A stretch of DNA of 60,058 nt from an uncultured Clostridia bacterium (lineage in GTDB: Bacteria; Bacillota; Clostridia; Peptostreptococcales; Anaerovoracaceae): the NCBI GenBank assembly GCA_945828095.1, contig CALZOZ010000002.1:1-60058 (forward strand), given 5' to 3'. A program made the position numbers and the translations under genes. A model generated the notes under the pieces. The model searched no databases. It worked only from the letters and a program-made list of their open reading frames with translations, and was not told the origin of the DNA. This document shows positions 7,898-16,917 of this stretch, piece after piece (position 1 is the stretch's first letter; every line of letters starts with the position of its first letter).

Positions 7898-8497
7898 ATG
7901 TGGAATTACGAAAAAAGACTTGAATATCCTATTAAAATTAAAAATCCTAATCCGGAATTAGCAAAATTTATCATCAGTCAATACGGCGGTCCACACGGCG
8001 AACTTGGTGCCTCACTGCGCTACCTTTCCCAGAGAACATCCATGCCGTTCAGAGACGTGGCCGGAATCCTGACGGACATAGGTACTGAAGAACTCGGTCA
8101 CCTGGAGATGGTTATGACCATCGTTCACCAGCTTACCAGAAACATGACCATTGAACAGATTAAAGAGGCCGGCTTCTCGGAGTACTTTGTTGACCATACT
8201 GCCGGCGTGTATCCTCAGGCCGCCTCCGGTACACCTGCATCAGCAGCTACCCTGGCAGTAACGGGAGATGCCATCGCAGATATAAGCGAAGATATGGCTG
8301 CAGAACAAAAAGCCCGTCTGACCTACGACAACATTCTTCGTCTTGCCGACGACCCGGATGTTATCGACCCGATTCGCTTCCTCAGAGAACGTGAAATCGT
8401 TCATTTCCAGCGTTTCGGCGAAGCCCTCAGACTGGTGCAGGACAGACTGGACAGCAGAAACTTCTACGCCATCAATCCGGAATTCGATATGAAATAA
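7898..8497 (+). CDS. cotJC: Spore coat protein CotJC, manganese-catalase family
   Basis: 199 residues from ATG 7898 (MWNYEKRLEYP), chosen over an upstream in-frame ATG because of homology and the operon spacing. The four-helix di-manganese fold is visible: a GELGASLRYLSQR helix, IGTEELGHLEMV supplying Glu and His ligands, and a later EREIVHFQRFGEAL helix with another Glu/His pair. Manganese catalases remove hydrogen peroxide; CotJC in clostridial spores has been linked to coat pseudocatalase activity. The 3' end overlaps the convergent flavoprotein gene by 26 bases. Confidence 0.93.
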   Translation: MWNYEKRLEYPIKIKNPNPELAKFIISQYGGPHGELGASLRYLSQRTSMPFRDVAGILTDIGTEELGHLEMVMTIVHQLTRNMTIEQIKEAGFSEYFVDHTAGVYPQAASGTPASAATLAVTGDAIADISEDMAAEQKARLTYDNILRLADDPDVIDPIRFLREREIVHFQRFGEALRLVQDRLDSRNFYAINPEFDMK

Positions 8498-9611
8498 TTC
8501 CATGGGCAAAAGCTTCTGCCCTCTCCTTAATGCCCGGGAGCTCCAAAGCCGTTCCCGGGTCATTTGCTGTTTCCAGCATGGCAAAATGCGGAGGCAATAT
8601 AAAGTTTTTATTCATATTAATGGCACCTATTATCTGCTGAGCCACTATGTCACCGCCGCTGTAACCGGATACCACTATGGAGTAGATGCGTTTGCGGCTG
8701 AAATCATTTGTACGGAAAAGTGCTGTCAGTCTGTTTATAAATGCCATAATGTTGGCACTGACCGAATCATTATAGTTAGGGCATATGAGCACAAGCACAT
8801 CGCTTTTCAGGATTGCCGGATATACCTTCTCCACCATTACGCCGCCGTAAAAGCAGCCTGCGTTTTCACCGAAGTGAAGGCATGCTTCGTACTTACAGCC
8901 GCGGCAGTCCAGTACCTGACCGTTTCTTATGGAAATCTCATCTATTTCAGCCATGTCGTTCAGGTGACTCGCAGCTTCCCGCCACAAACTGAAGCTGTTG
9001 GAGGTTGCCTTATTTCCGGCATGTATGGCTAGAATCTTAGGCTTTTCTAAAGTGCCAAGCTGATTGGTGCAGTAATCGCCTCTCTCGGTGGTAGGCGCCT
9101 TAAAAGATGCCACCTTTTCTACCAGGAGTCGACAGTTCTTCACATATGCCCCATCCAGGCTTGTTTCCCACAGCTTTGCTGACACCGCAAAATTGGACAG
9201 GCTGCCCGTTGCCTCCACAAGTGGTTTCCCGGGAAAGGCACATCCCGCCATATTTGCGGCAAACACCAGTCTCCTGCCCAGGTCCTTGGTGTAGAGCTCA
9301 CCCTTTCCGTCAACTATTACGCCGCCTATGGAGCCTTCCAATGCCGTCGGATTCAGATTAAGGTAGCCGATAACATTCATGGCTTCAATATTTACACCGC
9401 TTCCGTCAAGGTCAGCGGCAAAAATTATTCTGCTGTTTCTCAGTTTGCCGGTGCTTGCTGCAGCCGCAAATTCCCGGCTCCCGCAAATCACGATTATATG
9501 GCAGTTGATTTCGCTTTCTGCGATGGCATCTGTTGCAATTTTCTCCATGTGTGAGAACCAGGTGCTTATGCAATCAGAATCGCGTATAAGCTTTACTAAA
9601 TATAAATTCAT
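8472..9611 (-). CDS. Flavodoxin-fold NAD(P)H-dependent oxidoreductase-like protein with extra N-terminal domain
   Basis: 379 residues from ATG 9611, preceded by TTGGAG; the longer frame to 9698 covers AT-rich sequence without a ribosome site. Residues ~205-375 look like an iron-sulfur-flavoprotein or NADPH-dependent FMN reductase fold: ILAIHAGN start, a Cys cluster CRGCKYEACLHFGENAGC, and VLICPNYNDSVSANIMAFINR as the flavin-binding loop. Residues 1-195 form a second Rossmann-like half, ending in a GSIGGVIVDGKGELYTKDLG segment, that I cannot name. It lies downstream of the LDH-like gene on the same strand, 216 bases away, and could belong to the same functional group. Specific reaction unknown. 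Confidence 0.65.
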   Translation of the reverse strand: MNLYLVKLIRDSDCISTWFSHMEKIATDAIAESEINCHIIVICGSREFAAAASTGKLRNSRIIFAADLDGSGVNIEAMNVIGYLNLNPTALEGSIGGVIVDGKGELYTKDLGRRLVFAANMAGCAFPGKPLVEATGSLSNFAVSAKLWETSLDGAYVKNCRLLVEKVASFKAPTTERGDYCTNQLGTLEKPKILAIHAGNKATSNSFSLWREAASHLNDMAEIDEISIRNGQVLDCRGCKYEACLHFGENAGCFYGGVMVEKVYPAILKSDVLVLICPNYNDSVSANIMAFINRLTALFRTNDFSRKRIYSIVVSGYSGGDIVAQQIIGAINMNKNFILPPHFAMLETANDPGTALELPGIKERAEAFAHGIISYRIPD

Positions 9612-9827
9612 TTTTTCTCCAATGACTTTCGGGCGATTTCTAAAAAAAAAACTACAAAAAATATTGTCAGATATCGTTTGTTCGCCCTGCTTCACCAAAT
9701 ATAAATTGTTTTTACTTCCTTTGATGTAATATATTATTTAATTTATTTTCAAAACCGGCCATATTTTTTTCATTTTGCAAAGAAAAATGCGGTTTTTGAA
9801 AAAAAGTCCAGTGAGTAGGTTATAAAA

Positions 9828-10844
9828 TCAGTTAATCCCGCAGAGATTCCTGTACGCTTTCTCAATCCTCTCATAAAGTTCATCAGGCAGAGGCAGATCC
9901 TCTACAATTATATGCCCCGAATCAGGCTCAATGCGGTTTCTGATTCCTAGAAAGGCACCTTCTGCGCCCTTTCCCAGATATACGGAGCTGTAATTCCATT
10001 CACCTGAAAGTGTCAGCAGAAGTGAAATGGCTCCCGAGGAAAGAGCCGGCGCAATGTATGGCTTAAATCCAAGCTCCCGTACCTTCAGGTTTGCAGCCAC
10101 CGTAAGGTCAGTCAGATCACGGGAAACCGCATCATCGTAGTTTTCGATGCTGTTCGCTATGACTAAATCTGCTCCGTGAGGTCCGAAAGCGCGTCCCTCA
10201 GTCAGGTATGATTCAAACCGCTTGTCACCTCGAGCATAATACTCCGCTCTCTTGTTCATAACTCCAAGCCCATATCCTCGTACCTGGCCGGGCTCAAGGC
10301 CACGGCAGCCCATTGCACCTGAATCACCGGGCACGTCAGCCTCTCTTGATGCCAGAAGTGCCGCCTTGCACAAAGGGTCCACAGGGTCTGAAACCACTGC
10401 AAAAATTCCCTTGAAATTCTTTTCCCCTGCCATCCGGCCGTAATGTGATACAATCTTGCTGTTAGCTTCTAGCTGCATCATGCGCACATCACCGGCAGCA
10501 CCCACAGGCGGAACTGCTTTGCTGGCACAGAACACAAACATATCGCAGTCAAACAGATCTTCCTCGTCAAGGCACACGACCTCCGGCAGCTTCTTGCCGC
10601 CAAAAGGCCATCCTATCTGGTTCATCTCCATTTCGTATCTGGACATCACCTGAGGATTTACATCATAAATTCCTATACGTTCTACAAGGCCGCCGCCAAG
10701 AACTCTGAGCCCCAAAAGCAGTGTAGCTCCTACATCACCCAAGGCAAGAATATTAACCCTCAGTCCTTTATGCTTAAGGGGAGCTGCCAATTTCAGTTCA
10801 TCTGCGTCTGGGGCCAGTTCCCATATGCTTCTCTTTTTTATCAT
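9828..10844 (-). CDS. Divergent lactate/malate dehydrogenase superfamily protein
   Basis: 338 residues. N-terminal Rossmann motif LGDVGATLLLGL at about 35-46, the SDPVDPL segment corresponding to the NPVD motif near 150, and the GPHG motif with the expected catalytic His near 222. The usual substrate-site LDxxR is changed to LEPGQVR, and the N-terminus has a ~28-residue extension. The ATG overlaps the stop of the giant gene upstream by four bases, so the two are translated together. The family oxidises 2-hydroxyacids with NAD, but the changed active site and the partner gene suggest a different substrate or a binding role. No close named family recognised. Confidence 0.7.
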   Translation of the reverse strand: MIKKRSIWELAPDADELKLAAPLKHKGLRVNILALGDVGATLLLGLRVLGGGLVERIGIYDVNPQVMSRYEMEMNQIGWPFGGKKLPEVVCLDEEDLFDCDMFVFCASKAVPPVGAAGDVRMMQLEANSKIVSHYGRMAGEKNFKGIFAVVSDPVDPLCKAALLASREADVPGDSGAMGCRGLEPGQVRGYGLGVMNKRAEYYARGDKRFESYLTEGRAFGPHGADLVIANSIENYDDAVSRDLTDLTVAANLKVRELGFKPYIAPALSSGAISLLLTLSGEWNYSSVYLGKGAEGAFLGIRNRIEPDSGHIIVEDLPLPDELYERIEKAYRNLCGIN

Positions 10845-13800
10845 TTAAACATTTTCCTCATTCTTATAAGTCTTTCCATGTCTTTTTCCACGTAAGCAGA
10901 AGCAGCAATGTTTTCATCGAAAACCACATGCTCACCTATATCAGGACGCTTTGGCTCGGTTATAACCTCTCCCAGCCTCTTCAGAGTAAGCTTTCGCTCA
11001 AATACATTCTGATACTCCTCTTCCAGAGTTTTGAGGATACTGCGGGCATTTTCAAGGCATGTCATGGAGTAGTCGCATATGCTCTTTCCCGAAATATCAC
11101 CCATAAACGAAGGAACCGTATATGGAAGCACCAGATTCAGTGACGGTATCATCCCCAGGCTTGATACAGGTTTTTCTTCATCCTTCATACTGTCGCCGCC
11201 GATGTACGGGTAAATGGCAGTTTCATCTATCCAGCACTTCAGATTAGGGAGAAAATATGCACTGTCGACGGTTCTTTCCTTGATGGTCATAAGGTCGCGA
11301 CCCCGTCCTGTCTGCACTCCAACCACTGTGTCCACAACATCTACACCAGTTTTCTTCAGAATTGGGTCGATTTTGTTCATGCGGTAGCCCTTGTGGAGAA
11401 GATCATCCACCAGAATAACCGGTCTGTTAAAGGATTTTATGGTACGTACCTGATCCTCCAGCGTGGAATAGAAACTGCTTTCTTCTATTGTAAAGGCCGA
11501 AACATCTCTGTTAAAGTATTTTTCTGTATGGAGAGCCTTTGTCACCGTATTAGGCACCGCAACCCCTTCCAGAACCTTTCCGAAAGGAACCACCATGCAA
11601 GGGCCGTAGCGCTTTTCTGCCAGAGGTACCGCCGGAACTCCGTTAAGTTTTGCGATAAGGTTTATTATCTTATGATGCATAATCCCTGAGTTGTATGAAA
11701 GTATCAGCTCTCCGGGATAAATCGAGGTCAGCATTGCCAGAAGCCTGCTGTGAGCCTCCTCCACCGCTTTGAGAACATGGACGTTCTTATTAAGCGGACT
11801 TTTTATTATGGTATCGACATTTTTGAACACTATCACAGGAGAACGCATATCCACCGCATAAATAGGTCTTCTGCCCGCAGGTGCTATGTTGACGAAGCCC
11901 TGCTTTTCCAGCACACGCACGGTACTTCTGCGCATTCCCGCTTCTTCACATGGGTGATATACCACATATGTGTAATCACGTGCAAGGAGTTCCGAAAGAA
12001 GCTCTACCAGTATAGTCTGTCCCAGATTTCCAATTGAGCTGTTTCTGCTGAAGAAAATTCCGCCGATTACAGCCACGGCTCCAGCGGCCTTGCTTCTGAT
12101 AAATGCCGCGATATCCTGATCTCCGAAGGTGCTGAGAAAATCTATGCTGTCCAGTCTGCTTACTCCTGCTGCTGCTACAATTCTGCCGTTCTGGATGCCA
12201 TCTCTCAGCACGACGGTATTTACATCTTCTCTGTCCAGATATTCCAGCACCGCATCCATATCGTAGCCCCGGCCTTTTAATTCATCTTCCAGTCCTGAAA
12301 CAGCACTGCGCCCTCTGGCTTTATATTCCTCAAGGCGTATTTCCTGTGCCTGCAATACATGCTTGTATGCCGGCTCCCTAAGATACAGGCTGTTTTCATA
12401 TATATAGTTCTGTGCAACAGGGTCTATCAGGTTGGAAATGTCCCTGTTCATGTCAATGTTTTCTCTTATTCTGGTGGAACTGATATCCTCGTAGTATTCC
12501 TCCAAAGTCAGATTTATAATCTTGCCTGTCACCTGATAACGCACTGCTTTGGCACATGATGCTCCCGTACCTGCTGCAGCCGACTGTTCCTGAGACTGAC
12601 GTCTGAAAATAATGTGGTTAAATGAATGTATCGAGTTTTCGGAAGGCTCTGCCCGGTAACAGGAAGCGTTCTGGATAACATCACTTCCGGCAACGAAAAA
12701 CAGCTCTTTTCCTGCAAAAATCTTTTTCAGCACCGCCAGGTCTTTAGGATTTGCAATGTTAACTGGTATATCATCCGGGAAAATGTACATATTTTCCTCA
12801 TCAGCAATAGACATACTCAGAATTCGTCTCCTCTGCAGCCTCGGCTGAGTCTTTTTAGACCAGCTGAACTCGTCCAAAGCCAGATAAACCTCACATCCCA
12901 TATTTCTTATTTCTCTTGCGATGGCCTTATGACTCAGGCTGAAAGGGTCAAAGGTTCCCGGGAAAAATGCCACTTTTTCAGGTGTAGGCACATTAAACTC
13001 CCCGATTTCCAGTTCATACTTACTGATAAAGCCGTAAATCTGGTTGAGTACGGCAGCATTATAGAAAAATCCCAGCTCGGTTTCCTCCATGCTCTCGCAA
13101 AGGGTCATCAGCTTTTTGCCGCAATGGCAGTAAATTTTGTACTTTTCATCAAGGCTGAGTCTGTCGGACCCGAAAATATGCATTCCGAAGGTCCAGAAAG
13201 CCTCCTGACTGATTGTGGTGTTATAGTTGGCAAATCCACGCACTATGAGGTTGACCAGCTTATATTTTCTGTTTTCTGTGTCTTCCTCTGTCTCCTCGCT
13301 GCCGAAGAGTCCGCGGTAAATGCGATAGTTTTCCATCACAACGCCAAAAGTGTGCAGCACTGCAGCCGCCACCTGTCCGTTGGAAGTATCAAGCAGCTTT
13401 TCCAGATCCAGAATCAGCTCATCCAGCTCCCTTGGCGGAAGGTGAAGCATTATCACCCCAAGATAATTTGGAATGTATTTGGAAAACTGATAATCTCCTA
13501 TCTCCAGACCTTTGCCCAGTTCCACAGCGATCTCGTTTCTCTGTTCCAGCGGCATTCGATCTATTATTGAAATCAGCCCGTGTCCTGCCGCCTGGCGAAC
13601 TATTATGGTCTCGCTTACCTTTACCAGGTTGCCCAGATGGGTTGCCACATGGAGGGCCTGTCCTGCATCTCCGCTTTCTTCGAGATCCTTAAGCATGAGC
13701 TGAATGTTTGCAACCTTAATTGTCCACGGTGTGCTTGCCTTCAGATTGTCAAGGTACATTTCTGAGAGAGTTTCTTCCGAAAGTTTTTTATCGGGAGCAT

Positions 13801-15703
13801 GGCCAAGACACTCCTTCAGTTCTCTATAGTAGTTATCTCCACCATCAAACCTGTATTTCACCCCAAGGGCCGCCATTCTGGTTCCTGCATTGCCTTCACA
13901 TACAGCCTTAATGGCAAAGGCCAGAATTGTCTCCCTCTGATCAGGACTGCAAATCTGCGGGTCTATGGAAAAAGCCGTCTGCAGCAGAGCCTCTATGTTA
14001 AGCTGGGTAAGTTCTTTCTTCCGGTACCATCTCATCAAACTGTCCAGATACTCCTCCCGCTGCTGCGGACGACATGAGGCCAGCAGTCCGGCAGTCACAG
14101 ATTTAAGACTGTTTTCTACCCATTTCTTATGCTGCTCTGTCAGCTTATGGTCGGGCATCAGAATGGTGTTTAAGGTTTCCTCCCAAAGGGATATGTTGGT
14201 TACATCCTTGCTCGGCAGATGTACGCCTGCCGGAAGTTCCTTCTTGTATTCTTCATTAAAACGGGCAATTATTTGTCCGATGATTTCTCCTGTCTGACTG
14301 CGGATGTCACTTTCCTTATGGAGTAAAAGTTCCATGAGGAATTTCAGCGTCATCAGCTTCTGTTTTTCTGTCATGTATGTGGAATACTCACCTAAAATGG
14401 ACACATATGTCCGCAGGCTCTTCCACTGTTTTTCACTGCGGGCAGTTTCCAGCAGACTTCCAAAATCCTCCTCACAGTTAAACTTGTTCATGAGCCTGAT
14501 ATTGTGGTCAATAGCTGCATACTTATATTCTTTGGCTATCTGGTTTGCTGAAGCAAGCACCACATCTTTTTTATGCGTTGGCATTACCTTGTCAGGCTCC
14601 TTGACCGGCACCTGAGGTAAATTTGTGTCAACGCCCAGACTTATCATATAATCCTCAAAATCCTTCAGCTTGTTATATACCCGGCGATATCTATGTTCCT
14701 TCGCTTCGTCCACATTGTCCAGCTTGTCCAGAATCACCTGGAAGGCATCATCCAGGGTGTAAAAGTGGACAATCTCATCTCCCTGGCTGTTTCTGCTGCT
14801 CTTCACTCTGAAATCAGCATAGATAAGAAGCAAAGACTCCACCGACAGGTTTTCAAGTTCAAGATCCCAGGTGGAATGATTAGCTGCAATATGGCCTATC
14901 ATAGGCATATTGAACCTGTTAAAGCAGATATCCGTGTAGTAGTAGTGAAGGTATGGTATCCTTCTTTCCTCGCTTTTCTTGCATCCGTACTTTCCAATAT
15001 CGTGCCCTGCTGCCGCACCTGAAACAAGGCCCAGGTCTACGGGAACCTTAAGCTCTTCAAGCTGACGTGCCGCATGCATTGCCACATAGTGAACTCCCGC
15101 AATATGCCCCAAGGTATTGTACGGAGTCATCTCCACGCCTATGCGCATGAACTCATATATATAATTCTTTGCAGCAAGTTCTCTCAGACGCAGGTACTCT
15201 CTGTTATACCCCTTTGCCTTGATCTCATCAATGCCCAGGAAATGGATATCTACCGTCGGGTCAAAGGCTGAGGTATATTCTTCACAGCTAAAGACCGCCT
15301 GCAGAAGCTGAAGCAGGAACAGACTTCTTCCCGATGAGTCCCTGTCAAATATTGAACAGGTCGGCCCGTTTGCATCAAGTTTTTCCGGAAATAGATTTCC
15401 CAGCACATAATTATATGCAGCCTGAAGTCTGGATACGGCCTGACTCGTGCCTTCAGCCGCGGCAGCAGAATCACCTGAACCTGCCAGCCGTTCCAGCAAT
15501 GGCTCTGCCACCTCTGCTGTTTTTTTCGCGCTGAATCTTCCCCTGTCGTCGATGCTGCCCGCTATTACCTCCGCAACATCTGTCAGATGTCCTCTGCCCA
15601 GCATCTCATTCATCTGTTCTGCTGACATTCCCATCTGCTTGAGGAACCACTTTTCTGTCATTCGTTCATGTATCTCTTTATATATCATTTTGGCCTTATT
15701 CAT
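10841..15703 (-). CDS. Giant multidomain protein: HD hydrolase, helical repeats, NadD-like nucleotidyltransferase, acetyltransferase-like and phosphoribosyltransferase-like domains
   Basis: 1620 residues from ATG 15703 (AAGGA 11 bases upstream, promoter just before). Residues ~190-310: HD phosphohydrolase with HYVAMHAA, GHDIGKYG near 230 and HIAANHSTWD. Residues ~400-900: long, leucine-rich helical region resembling HEAT-like repeats. Residues ~905-1110: nucleotidyltransferase of the NMN/nicotinate adenylyltransferase class with PGTFDPFSLSHKA near 913 and ISSTRIREN near 1071. Residues ~1150-1290: acetyltransferase-like segment (IGNLGQTILVELLSELLA, then VRVLEKQGF). Residues ~1300-1620: phosphoribosyltransferase-like part with VILVDDLLHKGYR near 1428, the place of a PRPP-binding loop. 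Overlaps the LDH-like gene by four bases. I do not know a characterised protein with this architecture; function is unknown, possibly nucleotide or NAD-type cofactor chemistry. Confidence 0.72.
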   Translation of the reverse strand: MNKAKMIYKEIHERMTEKWFLKQMGMSAEQMNEMLGRGHLTDVAEVIAGSIDDRGRFSAKKTAEVAEPLLERLAGSGDSAAAAEGTSQAVSRLQAAYNYVLGNLFPEKLDANGPTCSIFDRDSSGRSLFLLQLLQAVFSCEEYTSAFDPTVDIHFLGIDEIKAKGYNREYLRLRELAAKNYIYEFMRIGVEMTPYNTLGHIAGVHYVAMHAARQLEELKVPVDLGLVSGAAAGHDIGKYGCKKSEERRIPYLHYYYTDICFNRFNMPMIGHIAANHSTWDLELENLSVESLLLIYADFRVKSSRNSQGDEIVHFYTLDDAFQVILDKLDNVDEAKEHRYRRVYNKLKDFEDYMISLGVDTNLPQVPVKEPDKVMPTHKKDVVLASANQIAKEYKYAAIDHNIRLMNKFNCEEDFGSLLETARSEKQWKSLRTYVSILGEYSTYMTEKQKLMTLKFLMELLLHKESDIRSQTGEIIGQIIARFNEEYKKELPAGVHLPSKDVTNISLWEETLNTILMPDHKLTEQHKKWVENSLKSVTAGLLASCRPQQREEYLDSLMRWYRKKELTQLNIEALLQTAFSIDPQICSPDQRETILAFAIKAVCEGNAGTRMAALGVKYRFDGGDNYYRELKECLGHAPDKKLSEETLSEMYLDNLKASTPWTIKVANIQLMLKDLEESGDAGQALHVATHLGNLVKVSETIIVRQAAGHGLISIIDRMPLEQRNEIAVELGKGLEIGDYQFSKYIPNYLGVIMLHLPPRELDELILDLEKLLDTSNGQVAAAVLHTFGVVMENYRIYRGLFGSEETEEDTENRKYKLVNLIVRGFANYNTTISQEAFWTFGMHIFGSDRLSLDEKYKIYCHCGKKLMTLCESMEETELGFFYNAAVLNQIYGFISKYELEIGEFNVPTPEKVAFFPGTFDPFSLSHKAIAREIRNMGCEVYLALDEFSWSKKTQPRLQRRRILSMSIADEENMYIFPDDIPVNIANPKDLAVLKKIFAGKELFFVAGSDVIQNASCYRAEPSENSIHSFNHIIFRRQSQEQSAAAGTGASCAKAVRYQVTGKIINLTLEEYYEDISSTRIRENIDMNRDISNLIDPVAQNYIYENSLYLREPAYKHVLQAQEIRLEEYKARGRSAVSGLEDELKGRGYDMDAVLEYLDREDVNTVVLRDGIQNGRIVAAAGVSRLDSIDFLSTFGDQDIAAFIRSKAAGAVAVIGGIFFSRNSSIGNLGQTILVELLSELLARDYTYVVYHPCEEAGMRRSTVRVLEKQGFVNIAPAGRRPIYAVDMRSPVIVFKNVDTIIKSPLNKNVHVLKAVEEAHSRLLAMLTSIYPGELILSYNSGIMHHKIINLIAKLNGVPAVPLAEKRYGPCMVVPFGKVLEGVAVPNTVTKALHTEKYFNRDVSAFTIEESSFYSTLEDQVRTIKSFNRPVILVDDLLHKGYRMNKIDPILKKTGVDVVDTVVGVQTGRGRDLMTIKERTVDSAYFLPNLKCWIDETAIYPYIGGDSMKDEEKPVSSLGMIPSLNLVLPYTVPSFMGDISGKSICDYSMTCLENARSILKTLEEEYQNVFERKLTLKRLGEVITEPKRPDIGEHVVFDENIAASAYVEKDMERLIRMRKMFK

Positions 15704-15734
15704 ACTTCTGCCCATCCTTTTACAGTATATCTCA

Positions 15735-15763
15735 ATTTTATCACAGGTGTGTACCCTGCGCAA
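15735..15763 (-). promoter_or_regulatory. Sigma-A-type promoter of the giant gene
   Basis: Minus-strand TTGCGC at 15763-15758 and TAAAAT at 15740-15735 with a 17-base spacer; predicted start about 25 bases before the chosen ATG at 15703. Confidence 0.6.
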
Positions 15764-15771
15764 GAATCCGA

Positions 15772-15823
15772 AAACAAAAACCACCGTACCCGTGTAACTG
15801 AAGTACCGGGCAAGCGGTGGTTT
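15772..15823 (-). terminator. Terminator of the DUF554 operon
   Basis: On the minus strand AACCACCG ... CCCG, loop, CGGG ... CGGTGGTT followed by TTTGTTTT. It ends the two-gene unit upstream and insulates the giant gene's promoter. Confidence 0.85.
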
Positions 15824-15843
15824 CATACATGTAAATAATAATC

Positions 15844-16524
15844 TTACATAAACAGGCACAACACAATAGGAATGAAAACAGCAGGCATAAAATTCATGAC
15901 CTTAAGCTTGGTCACGCCCAGCAGATTCAAACCGATTGCCACAATCAGAAGTGATCCCACGCAGGTCATCTCTGCGATGGCTGCATCACCCAGGAAAGGC
16001 TCAACAGCCTGTGCAAGAAGCACGATTGCGCCTTGAAATATGAACACGAAAGCTGCCGACAGCATTACGCCGATTCCCAGTGATGCTGAAAAAATCACAG
16101 CGGAAATACCGTCTAAAGTAGCCTTCGTAAAGAGCATTTCGTTGTTTCCCGTAAGCCCAGCCTGAAGTGAACCTACGATGGTCATAGCACCCACGCAGAA
16201 CAACAGACTTGCTGTAACAAAGCCTTCAGCAATAGTCACATTTTCCCCCGGCTTTTTAAACCGGTTTTCCAGCCTCTCAGCAAAATTGTTAAGGTGCCTG
16301 TCCAGATCCAGTGCCAGACCGATGACTGCGCCCACAGCCATGGAAATTATGGTGATGAGTGTGTTCTGACCTGACATGGCCCCATCAATGCCTATGTAAA
16401 TAACACATAAGCCTATGCCCTTCATTATGAAATCGGACCAGCCTTCGGGAATGAGCTTCTTGGCCAAAAGACCGATGATACTGCCGACAACTACAGTTAT
16501 GGTGTTAACTAAAACGCCTAACAT
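15844..16524 (-). CDS. DUF554 family integral membrane protein
   Basis: 226 residues, six to seven hydrophobic segments, with the family's conserved start LGVLVNTITVVVGSIIGLLAKK and central FVTASLLFCVGAMTIVGSLQ. DUF554 (YdfK/YqgA type) proteins are membrane proteins of unknown transport role, possibly ion-related. Start overlaps the stop of the upstream small gene by one base (TAATG), so they are co-translated. Confidence 0.9.
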   Translation of the reverse strand: MLGVLVNTITVVVGSIIGLLAKKLIPEGWSDFIMKGIGLCVIYIGIDGAMSGQNTLITIISMAVGAVIGLALDLDRHLNNFAERLENRFKKPGENVTIAEGFVTASLLFCVGAMTIVGSLQAGLTGNNEMLFTKATLDGISAVIFSASLGIGVMLSAAFVFIFQGAIVLLAQAVEPFLGDAAIAEMTCVGSLLIVAIGLNLLGVTKLKVMNFMPAVFIPIVLCLFM

Positions 16525-16820
16525 TATTCTGCGTCTTCTCCTTCACTGCTTTCTTCGGCAGGTGCAGCCTCAGCCTCAAGCTTGGCAATCTCAGCCATGT
16601 GTACATCAATTTCTGCCATAAGCTCGTCAAGTCTTGACTGATCCAGCTCTCCGCCGTTTTTCAGGGTATTATATACATATCCGCCAAGCTCTTCCTTGCC
16701 GTCCTTTACCTTGCCCTTTTCAAGCAGAATTTTTCCTTTAGTTTTGCCGTAGTCGATAGTATCGCCTGCGATTTCGGCAGCCTTACCTGCCATCTGACCT
16801 AATTTATCCATAAATGCCAT
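16524..16820 (-). CDS. Small Ala/Glu-rich helical protein
   Basis: 98 residues from ATG 16820 (MAFMDKLGQMAGKAAE), preceded by AAGGAGG eight bases away. Predicted mostly helical: an amphipathic N-terminal helix, then a coiled-coil-like MAEIDVHMAEIAKLEAEA segment, then an acidic tail. No enzyme motif. Similar small proteins in Firmicutes are often annotated only as hypothetical. It is coupled to the DUF554 gene by a TAATG overlap, suggesting a functional link. Confidence 0.75.
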   Translation of the reverse strand: MAFMDKLGQMAGKAAEIAGDTIDYGKTKGKILLEKGKVKDGKEELGGYVYNTLKNGGELDQSRLDELMAEIDVHMAEIAKLEAEAAPAEESSEGEDAE

Positions 16821-16917
16821 AGTTTTGTCCTCCTTTTCGGTCAATCCTCGTTCCCATTTTAGCACCAATGTGTTAAAATGAAAACAGATAATTTCAAAAA
16901 AGTGAGGTAATTTTGTT

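Noticed and set aside
12626-13570. Plus-strand 314-codon open frame within the giant gene
   Set aside because: Antisense to the helical region of the giant protein; composition (Cys, His, Phe rich) is typical of a shadow frame.
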